From assembly GCA_014084085.1 (NCBI GenBank), contig NPFB01000024.1, forward strand, positions 17,188-81,187: a DNA stretch of 64,000 nucleotides. Direction: 5' to 3'. The position numbers and the translations under genes are program-made. Position 1 is the first letter of the stretch; each line of letters opens with the position of its first letter. The notes beneath the pieces were generated by a model. The model did not search any database. It had not been told where the DNA came from and saw nothing but the letters and a program-made list of their open reading frames with translations. Below, in pieces: positions 18,904-27,151 of this stretch. The stretch is from Hondaea fermentalgiana (lineage: Eukaryota > Sar > Bigyra > Thraustochytrida > Thraustochytriidae).

Positions 18904-21900
18904 ATGGAGGCGTGGGAGGCTCCGCGCAAGGACGCCGCCGCTGCCGGCGACGCGGCGGTGGAGGTGGGGCCGGACCTGGACGCGACGCGGCCGGAGACGG
19001 ACGAGAAGCTGTACAAGCTCGTCACCCTCAAGGCGAACGGGCTCGAGTGCCTGCTCATCTCCGACACGTACGCCGCGCAAGGCGACGAGGAGGAGGACGA
19101 GGATGATGACGACGACGAAGACGAGAACGACGGCGAAGACCAAGACGGAAAAGATAACGACGACGAAGAAGGGGACGATGACGAGGAAGAAGACGGGCCA
19201 GAGCAAGACCATAAAGACGAGGAGAGTGACGAGGAGGACGGAGCCGAGGCCAGCAACAGCAGCGGTAGCAGCAGCAATAACGGCGGCGAGAGTGGTGACG
19301 AGGGGTTTGCTGACAGCGGCGGACGTAAACGTCGCGCGGCCGTGTGCGCGAGCGTCGGCGCGGGCTCTTTCCTCGACCCGGAAGAATGCCAAGGTCTAGC
19401 GCACTTTCTCGAGCACATGCTCTTCATGGGATCAGAAAAACACCCGACCGAAAACGCATTTGACGCCTTCATCTCGCGCACAGGCGGCGAGTCCAACGCG
19501 TACACCGAGGGTGAGCAAACTACATTTTACTTTACGACAAAAGTAAGTGCTCTCGCCGAGGCTCTTGACATCTTTGCGCAGTTCTTCGTGTCGCCCCTCA
19601 TGCTCGAGGACGCCGTTGATCGCGAACTCAACGCAATCGAGAGTGAGTTTCAGCTCTCTCGGAGCAGTGAGGCTAGCCGTGTGCAAGAGGTCCTTTGCCG
19701 CACAGCTCGCAAGGGCCACCCGCTGAGTCTCTTTGGCTGGGGCAACCTCCGTTCCCTACGCGAGGACCCCGCGGCCGCAGGCGTAGACCCGCTCAAAAAA
19801 CTTCGTGAATTCTACAACAAGTACTACGTGGCACCCAACCTCAAGCTCGTCATTTGCGCTCCGCTCTCTCTTGATGAGCTCGAACGCCTCGTCGTCGAAC
19901 AGTGCAGCTGCATCAGGGCCTGTCCCGAACAAGATCCTGCCGCCTCTGCGGACGGAGACGAGGACAGTGAATGCGACAGCAGCCCGCAGAATTCGGAGCA
20001 AGCGCAACAAATTTTCCGTCCGCCCACAATTGCTGAGTTCGGCTTTCCTTTCCAAGGCCCAACGGCAGCCGTCCGCGAAGTGGGCGTCGATGCGCCCATG
20101 GAACTTCTTCTCGAAGAACGCGTTTCACTGCAGTGTGTGCATTTCATCGTCCCTATCAGGGATGTACATCAGCTTCGTTTGACGTGGCAAATTCCGACTC
20201 AGCTTGCGGCTTACTTATCAAAGCCACACGAATTCCTTAGCCACCTGATTGGCCACGAGTCAAAGGGAAGCATTCTTTCCATTGCCAAGTCGCGCGGTTG
20301 GGCGACTTCTCTCATGGCGGGAAGCGACCATGGCGGCTACGAATCCAATACGGCGTGCATGCTCTTTCCGGTGCAAATGACGCTCACGCAAAAGGGCATG
20401 TGCGAATGGAAGCAAGTTGTTGCCCTCGTCATGGAGTACATTGGCCTCCTTCGCGCGGTCGGGCCTCAACGTGAGGTTTTCGAGGAGATGGCCTCCTTGG
20501 CCGAGGTCGATTACCGCTTTCTCGAGGAGTCGGACCCTGAGGACCAAGTTCAGGAACTCAGCGGGCTCATGCTCGCGTACCGCCAACTTGGTCGTCGCGA
20601 TCTCTTGACGGGTCCCTACCTTTTGAAGGAGTGGAAGCCGGAGGAGATCGAAGCGCTCACTGCTCACTTTACCCCAGAGAATGTGCGTATCGATCTCGTT
20701 TCGAGCTATTTTGGTCGTGATCGCGACTTCAAAGACCAGGACGATTGCGCCGACCACGGCGATGATGACGACGACAGCGACGGCGACGAAAACAAAGATG
20801 ACAAAAACGACGATGAGGATGATGATGAGTGTGGCGATGATAACGAGGACGATGATGATGATGACGAGGACGAGGACGAGGATGAGGATGAGGATGACGG
20901 CGATGAAGAAGCCAGTGATGCAAGCGCAGAAGCGGCGCAAGAATCAACGCAGCCTCTGCGCAAAGAGGATTTCCCAGAAAATCCGGCGCTGATGCCGGAC
21001 CTCGTACCTCTTGAAGAACCGTACTTTGGCACCCGGTTCTGGATTCGAAGGATCGATGAGCCGACCTTGCAGTCGTGGCAAGACGCCCTCGCTGGCGCAG
21101 AAGCGCATGCCAAAACGGTGGACCCAGCAAGGTCTTCGTCAGGTCTGCACATTCCAGAACCCAATCCCTACGTACCCAAGGATCTCTCACTGCGCGAGTT
21201 CCCCTCCGAAGAGGCTCTGCATCCTCTTGTCGGAAGCTTTGTGCGCGTCCAAACCACCTCTGGTTGGGCTTACGGTTTTGTGCAGTGCTTCAATGCCATG
21301 ACACAGCAGATTGAGGTTGCTGTCGAGGACGATATTGAGGACACGCTGCGCTGGTTCAAGTTGGATGAAACGTTGGCGACTGCTTGGTTCTCGCGCGAGG
21401 CAGACCCAGCGATCGACGTTTTCAATGTGAAAACCTCGCAGATGCAAAAGATCGAAATCATTGCCGGTGGCAAGTCTGAGCGAGGGTGGCAGCAGCTCAC
21501 GGCTGCAGCCATGCGACTCTTTGATCTACGCCATTCCGAGTCGGTCGCCAATCGCTGCCCAGAGTTTGCGCACTTTTACGAGCCGAGACTTGCGTCATGC
21601 TCAACTGAGCAAGTGGAGATGTACTGGTTGCACAGCCGCGCGTTTGCCACGCCAAAGGTTGAAATCTCGCTCAACATTGTATGTGGAAGTGACAATGCTG
21701 CGATGCGTTCCCCTCTTTTGTCGGTCGCGAGCGCGCTCTTCATCAACCTCATTGGTGACGAATTGACCAACGAGGCCTACATGGCATCGATGGCTGGTCT
21801 AGACTACAAAATTCGCAAGTCTGATTCAGGCATGCTCGTCCGCTTTACGGGCTTTACGGACCGCATCTTCACGCTTGCTGACATTGTCCTTCGCCATATC

Positions 21901-23040
21901 TTCCGCCATGAGCTCAACAAGAATCCTGCCGACACGGCGCGCCGCTACGCGATGCGACGCGAGTCCCTATTGCGCTATTACCGCAATCTCAACCTGAAGA
22001 CAGGGCACCATGCAGTCAACATGCGGTTGCGCGTGCTCAAACCTCGAACATTTGATGCGGAGACCCTCATCGAAGCGCTCGATGACCCCATATTGCAGAC
22101 CCACGACGGCATGCTTACCCTCGTGCGCGAGCAGGTGCTGAGCCAGGTCTTCGTGGATGGCCTCATTTGTGGTAATGTGGTGGAGGCTGACGGCGCCCGT
22201 TTGCATGGAATCATTGCGAGCCGCATTGAGGCATATCAGGCAAGCGCCGCTCTCGAGCGCGCACTCTTCCCACGACAACCTGTGATTCGGCTTGCCCCCG
22301 GCGAGGCTTTACGCATCGAGCGGCCCTGCCGCGATCCGAACAATGCCAACATCTCGCTTGAAATGTATTTTCAGATTGGCGAGGACCAGCTGCGTGACCG
22401 CGTCTTGGTAGACCTCATCGAGGAACTCATGGAGGAACCCATGTACGACACACTTCGGACAAAGCACCAGCTTGGTTACTCTGTTTCGTGCAGCATGCGC
22501 TACACGCACAAGGTGCTCGGTTACGTTGTTCGCGTCACTTCGGACACGCACACGGGCGATGAGCTGGAGGCGCACGTTTTCGCCTTTATGCAATCTTTTC
22601 TCACATTTCTCGAGGAAGAACTTGACGAGGAGCATTTTGAAGACCACCTTCGGACTGCCGTGGAACTCAAGCTCGAGGAAGACAATAATCTCAGCGACGA
22701 ATCGAGGAGATTGTGGGAGACGATTGCTGACCACTCGTACGAGTGGCACACGACGCGGCGTGAAGCTTTCAGTCTCTTTGGTCTTACACGCCAAGATGTG
22801 GTGGCCGCTTACAAGCGGTGGTTGCTACCTACAGCGACAAGTACTTTGCGCGTCGTCTCTGTGCGGTCAGCGGGTCCCGCTTTTTCACGCGCACCCGACG
22901 CTACGCCTTTGCCGCCTCCAGACGCGGTCGATCCGAGCCTTTTGCCGGTCTTCACAAGTATTGACGACTTTGAGTCCTTGCACGAAGCGCACGATCACTA
23001 CTCGCTCATTCCGAGCAAGCGCGAAGCATCCGATAGCTAG
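18904..23040 (+). CDS. Nardilysin/insulin-degrading-enzyme-like M16 metalloprotease with two acidic inserts
   Basis: Counting from the ATG at 18904, this is a 1378-residue M16A peptidase. The inverted zinc motif HFLEH is at residues 167-171, and the third ligand Glu248 lies 77 residues further on (ESEFQL), the exact spacing of insulin-degrading enzyme. A Gly-rich FMGSEKHPTENAFDAF follows the motif, and RTKHQLGYSVSCS is the C-terminal substrate-binding block. A run of Asp/Glu and Ser occupies residues about 61-138, just before the catalytic motif, as in nardilysin. A second Asp-rich run spans about 612-678, in the middle of the chain, and is not a usual family feature. Such enzymes cleave short peptides inside a closed clamshell; nardilysin prefers dibasic sites, and the acidic stretch may bind basic substrates. 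No signal peptide is seen. Confidence 0.9.
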   Translation: MEAWEAPRKDAAAAGDAAVEVGPDLDATRPETDEKLYKLVTLKANGLECLLISDTYAAQGDEEEDEDDDDDEDENDGEDQDGKDNDDEEGDDDEEEDGPEQDHKDEESDEEDGAEASNSSGSSSNNGGESGDEGFADSGGRKRRAAVCASVGAGSFLDPEECQGLAHFLEHMLFMGSEKHPTENAFDAFISRTGGESNAYTEGEQTTFYFTTKVSALAEALDIFAQFFVSPLMLEDAVDRELNAIESEFQLSRSSEASRVQEVLCRTARKGHPLSLFGWGNLRSLREDPAAAGVDPLKKLREFYNKYYVAPNLKLVICAPLSLDELERLVVEQCSCIRACPEQDPAASADGDEDSECDSSPQNSEQAQQIFRPPTIAEFGFPFQGPTAAVREVGVDAPMELLLEERVSLQCVHFIVPIRDVHQLRLTWQIPTQLAAYLSKPHEFLSHLIGHESKGSILSIAKSRGWATSLMAGSDHGGYESNTACMLFPVQMTLTQKGMCEWKQVVALVMEYIGLLRAVGPQREVFEEMASLAEVDYRFLEESDPEDQVQELSGLMLAYRQLGRRDLLTGPYLLKEWKPEEIEALTAHFTPENVRIDLVSSYFGRDRDFKDQDDCADHGDDDDDSDGDENKDDKNDDEDDDECGDDNEDDDDDDEDEDEDEDEDDGDEEASDASAEAAQESTQPLRKEDFPENPALMPDLVPLEEPYFGTRFWIRRIDEPTLQSWQDALAGAEAHAKTVDPARSSSGLHIPEPNPYVPKDLSLREFPSEEALHPLVGSFVRVQTTSGWAYGFVQCFNAMTQQIEVAVEDDIEDTLRWFKLDETLATAWFSREADPAIDVFNVKTSQMQKIEIIAGGKSERGWQQLTAAAMRLFDLRHSESVANRCPEFAHFYEPRLASCSTEQVEMYWLHSRAFATPKVEISLNIVCGSDNAAMRSPLLSVASALFINLIGDELTNEAYMASMAGLDYKIRKSDSGMLVRFTGFTDRIFTLADIVLRHIFRHELNKNPADTARRYAMRRESLLRYYRNLNLKTGHHAVNMRLRVLKPRTFDAETLIEALDDPILQTHDGMLTLVREQVLSQVFVDGLICGNVVEADGARLHGIIASRIEAYQASAALERALFPRQPVIRLAPGEALRIERPCRDPNNANISLEMYFQIGEDQLRDRVLVDLIEELMEEPMYDTLRTKHQLGYSVSCSMRYTHKVLGYVVRVTSDTHTGDELEAHVFAFMQSFLTFLEEELDEEHFEDHLRTAVELKLEEDNNLSDESRRLWETIADHSYEWHTTRREAFSLFGLTRQDVVAAYKRWLLPTATSTLRVVSVRSAGPAFSRAPDATPLPPPDAVDPSLLPVFTSIDDFESLHEAHDHYSLIPSKREASDS

Positions 23041-23172
23041 ATGATAAACTTTACAAAATGATCCCGCATCTTCAGTTCTTCGATTTGCAGCCGTAAATTT
23101 TTTACTCGGAAAATAGCAAGTTTATCCAAAAATCTCATTCATTTGCCGGTGTGTCGGCCAGTTGGTCTATCC

Positions 23173-23207
<35 letters not shown>

Positions 23208-23681
23208 ACGCATGTGATAAGTAGGGCGAACCAGTCTACTTGCAATGCACAAAACAGACACGGCTGACTCCCACAGAGTCGACATGATGTCGGGTACACA
23301 CCGGGTCCGCCATGTGTCCTCGCTCTCAACGGTAAACTTTTTACTCCTTCGGGGCGCTATTTGTCTCTACTTTTCTTCATTCTCACTTATACCTTTGCCT
23401 ACATACCTTTTTAGCTTGGACGGGTGTGTATGACTTGAGTAAGAGTGAGATTTCTGGCCAAGAAAGGAAGTGGTAAAGTAAGGAAAAATAAGGACCGTCA
23501 TCACAAGCATACCATACAAACAAAGAAACATAGAAAGAAACAAACGAAGTTGATTCGCAAGACCTCTTGCGCGTCTGCTTTGCGGACGCAAGGTTCTGTT
23601 CCTCGCGCAAAGGAAAGCTGGCAGGCATCGCATCCTGCACCAAGAGGAACGAGACTTTCTTGTTCTCTTGCATAAATCACA
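23041..23681. other. Intergenic region with (TGTC)n
   Basis: A (CTGT/TGTC)n array lies at about 23171-23208. The remainder is AT-richer DNA with no coding signal and likely includes the promoter of the gene at 23682. Confidence 0.6.
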
Positions 23682-24359
23682 ATGGCGTCGAGGGTGCAGC
23701 TCGTGCTGACGGCGCTTGTCTTTGTGGTGTCTGCGCCATTGTCGTGTCTTGCGCAGCATGATGAAAACTGCAAGCTGACGCAAGACGTGCCGGCCAAGCC
23801 TGACCCTTCTCTGATGCAGTGCTACAAGTTTAATACGCTCTCCTGCTGCGTGTCTGGGCATGACAGCACCATTCTTGGAGTTTACAGTGAGACGCTGAGC
23901 GCAAGCTGTCTTCGCGAGTACCCTTTACTAGAGCACTTTTTCTGTTTTGGGTGCCATCCGGAGCAACCGACCTTTACGCTGTCAAATGTCGCAGAGCCAG
24001 AGATTCGCGTCTGCCAATCGCTTGCGGATGCTCTCTTTGAGCTCGATCTTGAGCGATGCGGCATCAGCATTGGTATTGCAAACTCATTGATGAATGCTTC
24101 GAATCCGGCCCCAGACTGGGAAATTGGGTTTCATGAGCCAAGCGACGAGCGCCAGGTGATTATCCCGAAAAAGGTCTTCAAGGACTCGGAGACTTTTCTC
24201 AACGCCATCAAGCCACCTTACTTTGAGAATTATAAGGTGGTCATTGTTCCCGACGACGGAGAGTGTTTCTCGCCTGCGGGCCGTGTCATTTCGAGATTCT
24301 TCGCCTCCGTGCTAGCTGTTTTTGTGTGCCTCCAGGCATCGTCTTCATTCTCGTTCTAG
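23682..24359 (+). CDS. Secreted Cys-rich protein, probably GPI-anchored; weak folate-receptor-like pattern
   Basis: The 225-residue product begins with a clear signal peptide (hydrophobic LVLTALVFVVSAPLSC, cleavage probably after the Ala of LAQ). It ends with a hydrophobic tail (FFASVLAVFVCLQASSSFSF) without a charged stop-transfer sequence, which suggests a GPI anchor. About 13 cysteines lie between these ends, including SCCVSGH, FFCFGCHPEQ and RVCQSLADALFELDLERCG. This order (CC pair, CxxC-P, then CxSxxD...C) loosely resembles the folate receptor/riboflavin-binding domain found in protists. That is pattern recognition, not proof. One NxS glycosylation site (NAS) is visible. The ATG at 23682 is the natural start. 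It could equally be a lineage-specific surface protein. Confidence 0.7.
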   Translation: MASRVQLVLTALVFVVSAPLSCLAQHDENCKLTQDVPAKPDPSLMQCYKFNTLSCCVSGHDSTILGVYSETLSASCLREYPLLEHFFCFGCHPEQPTFTLSNVAEPEIRVCQSLADALFELDLERCGISIGIANSLMNASNPAPDWEIGFHEPSDERQVIIPKKVFKDSETFLNAIKPPYFENYKVVIVPDDGECFSPAGRVISRFFASVLAVFVCLQASSSFSF

Positions 24360-24749
24360 ACTTTGAATGTATACGTACACTTTGCCCAAATCCTATTTTT
24401 CCGTGTTTTCATCTCGCATTTTGCTCTCGCTTTTGCTTTTGCCTCCTCGCGACGCTATCATGATTGCACAATTATTAAAGTCTACTCACTATTGATGTCT
24501 CAGGCTCGGCGCAGCCGCACGAGCCAGCCCAACAAGACGACTGTCGTCAGCCAGCACCCGTCGAAGAAGCAAGAAACAGAAAAAAGAGAAACGCCTTGCA
24601 AAGTGAATCAAGAAAGGAAGCGATGAAGGGAAGAAGAAAAAAGACAAGGAAAAGATTGCAAAGGGCGAGGGGAGGAGAAAAGAAAGGGTGATGCACAAAA
24701 ACACAAAACGTTTGAAAAGAAAGGCGTGCCTACACGCGCACGTGAAACG
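24360..24749. other. Convergent intergenic region
   Basis: About 390 bases separate two convergent stop codons. The right half is purine-rich (AAGAAG/GGAAGAAG runs at about 24555-24720). No gene is seen. Confidence 0.6.
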
Positions 24750-25679
24750 TTAAAAGGCATCCTTGTTGAGCGCCGCCTGATCTGCAATAAATTGCGGATA
24801 CGTGCGCAGCCTTGCGGTCATGTCGTGGGCCGATGCAAGCTCTTCGAGAAAAGGAAGCGCGTAGTAGAGCTCGCGGTCGGACATGTCATCAATGAAAGAG
24901 GAGACCGCGATAGCGTTTTCGGGGTGGAAAAGATACGAGGCGGGCGAGTTATCAACAATGATGGTGGACTTGACGTCGCGACCGAGAAGAGAGAGATCCT
25001 TGACGTAGTTTCCCTGATGATTGGTGCAAGCCTCTCGGAACAGTCGATGTTCAATAACGTTGTGCGAATCGAGCAAGTCGAGAAGTGGCGATGCGTATTT
25101 TGCGAGCGACGCAGTGAACACGACAATCTCGTACAGTTTGCCGAGTCTTTGCAGAAATTCATCCGTGCCGGGGCGCTTGAGCACGTAAACGTGGTGCACA
25201 TTGCCCTCGATTTCGACAGGAAGAACGTAGTCTGGGTTGGGCACTGGAGCAAAGGAGGAGTGCACGAGCGTCTCATCGAGGTCAAGGACGAGACACTTGC
25301 GGCCCTTCATTGCAGGGAGCTGCGGTGGCAACAGCGTCGGTCCCTGTGGTTTGCGCGATGGTCCAAGGCAGCAGCAAATGTCCAAGCACGACATGCAGAA
25401 ACCGCAGCAGCTCGAGTTCGAAACAGCCTCCTGGTTCGCCTGAAGCTGGGCGTTTCGAGCATGCTCCAGCGCTATTCTATCGCTCATGCGCGCGCTCCGT
25501 AGCATCTCATCCGGAGTGATTGCGGAGCTTCCGTCTGATCGAGCCATCGACCTGCCGGACGCATCAGTCTGCGTAATGAGACCGGCCGTGGCAATTGCTG
25601 ACTGTTGCTGATCCTGGTTCTGGCCGGAGCGCGCGTCCATGTCCATGGCGTCGCTGTTGTCCTCAACCTCCCTCCGCAT
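24750..25679 (-). CDS. SCP/CTDSP-type protein phosphatase (FCP1 homology domain)
   Basis: This 309-residue protein carries the HAD-type FCP1 domain in its C-terminal two thirds. The catalytic DLDET motif is at about residues 133-137 (VLDLDETLVHSS), followed by LKRPGTDEFLQRL, VVFTASLAKYASPLLDLLD and IIVDNSPASYLFHPENAI. These enzymes dephosphorylate Ser residues of the RNA polymerase II CTD or other substrates by way of an aspartyl-phosphate. Ahead of the domain is a Cys cluster (SSCCGFCMSCLDICCCLG, about 97-114) that could be palmitoylated, suggesting membrane attachment as in some small CTD phosphatases. The N-terminal 90 residues are Gln/Ser-rich and probably disordered. The first ATG is at 25679, but a TATA-like run lies only about ten bases upstream, so Met12 or Met14 may be the real start. 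Confidence 0.92.
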   Translation of the reverse strand: MRREVEDNSDAMDMDARSGQNQDQQQSAIATAGLITQTDASGRSMARSDGSSAITPDEMLRSARMSDRIALEHARNAQLQANQEAVSNSSCCGFCMSCLDICCCLGPSRKPQGPTLLPPQLPAMKGRKCLVLDLDETLVHSSFAPVPNPDYVLPVEIEGNVHHVYVLKRPGTDEFLQRLGKLYEIVVFTASLAKYASPLLDLLDSHNVIEHRLFREACTNHQGNYVKDLSLLGRDVKSTIIVDNSPASYLFHPENAIAVSSFIDDMSDRELYYALPFLEELASAHDMTARLRTYPQFIADQAALNKDAF

Positions 25680-26548
25680 GGTTAATTATATATGTGTCTT
25701 TTGCACGAGCACGTGGCCTCACGTCCCACGTGTGTTTTGCTAGCGCGCTTGAGCTGTTGCGACTTGGGCGCGTTCGTGGCGAACTGACAGTGAGCGAGCA
25801 GCGATTGATCAAACGGGTGCACGCTGCTCCTCAGGCAGCCCAGTTTATACCGTCGTCTTCGGGACTTTCTTCGCGGGACTGTTGCGATCGCCCGTAAGCA
25901 GTCAGGGAAGACGTCTCTCGTCGGGAGCGAGCAGCCTTGGTCGCACGGCAGCTTGCCTCCGTCACGTCACGCAGGCTCGTCTGGAGACGTATGTTAGGTA
26001 TAAGCGTCTCGCGCTTGCTGCTTGCTTGCTTGCTTGCTCGCTCGCTCGCTGGCCTACTCACTTGCTTGCTTGCTTTCGCGCAGCCTACCTTACGATCTTG
26101 CCGTCTTCCCGCCTGCGCTACGTTTTCCGCTGCGGCCAGGTCCTCCGCGTTGCCGTCTGCGCGCGACTGCCTCTCCGCGAGCCTTGCGCGTGCGAGTGCG
26201 TGCGCGTGCGAGCCCTCCGCCTCCTCCTGATCAGCCCAGGTCAGATCTGATCAAATCAAATCAAATCAATCGATCTGAGCTAGGCGGAGCTAACCTCGTC
26301 TGTCGCTGACCCGACCCGGCCCTCGCCTCGGCACGCCGCGCCCGCGCCCCGCGCCGCGCCGCAGACAGCCCGCCCGCCTCTTCGCAGCGCGCCTCCTCCC
26401 GCGGGCCGCGACTCTCTCGATGCTGGCATTGTTGACGCCCCTCTTTCTGCATCATGGACTCGGCGCGTGCTCACGGGGTGCGCTAGCGGGGGGCGTAGCG
26501 TTTCGGCTAGCGCCGCGCCGCGCTCGGAAGCAGGCGCAGAGTGAATGA

Positions 26549-26599
<51 letters not shown>

Positions 26600-26699
26600 N
26601 NNNNNNNNNNNNNNNNNNNNNNNNNNNNNNNNNNNNNNNNNNNNNNNNNNNNNNNNNNNNNNNNNNNNNNNNNNNNNNNNNNNNNNNNNNNNNNNNNNN

Positions 26700-26751
<52 letters not shown>

Positions 26752-27151
26752 AGCCGAGGAAAGCGAGGAAAGGGAAAGAGAAAGGAAGGAGGGAAGGAAG
26801 GAGAGGAAACAGAGAGGCGAGATTTGACGGATTGACTGTGAAAATGCACAGCAGGGGCCGAGCCACGCGCGCGCGAGGACGCGCGAGAAGGCCGCGACGC
26901 AAGCGGGCACCGAGGCAAGCCAGCGCAGGCTCGAGACTTGGTGAAGAATTAATGTATATTCTGAGACCTCTCGGGAATCGTGGACGGAGGCGGTCTGTGG
27001 GGTGTAGCAAGGCTGCGAGGAGTGGCCGATGCGCGACGCCGCTAGCATCAGCTGCAGCATGCATCAGCTGGCAGCATGGCACGGATCAGGGCTCAAGATC
27101 TTTGGAGCGAAAGTGAAGAATCAGAGCATAACGTCAGCTCAATTACATTAG
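25680..27151. other. Intergenic region with assembly gap and microsatellites
   Basis: This stretch carries TATATATA near 25685-25692, (TTGC/TCGC)n at about 26020-26048, AATCAAATC repeats near 26250-26268, and the (GAAA)n array with the gap. A further GGAAGG-type purine run follows the gap to about 26810. No gene is recognised, but sequence is missing in the gap. Confidence 0.6.
26544..26752. repeat. (GAAA)n array interrupted by a 100-N assembly gap
   Basis: AAGA/GAAA units run from about 26544 into a block of exactly 100 N (26600-26699) and resume in the same register up to about 26752. The gap is most simply an unresolved expansion of the array, and its true length is unknown. Confidence 0.9.

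Noticed and set aside
20260..20940. Minus-strand frame with a run of Ile/Val/Leu resembling membrane segments
   Set aside because: It is the complement of the Asp-rich insert of the protease (GAC/GAT read backwards gives GTC/ATC), so hydrophobicity is an artefact.
26541..26835. Lys/Glu-Arg repeat peptides encoded through the GAAA array
   Set aside because: They are translations of a microsatellite and run through unknown bases.
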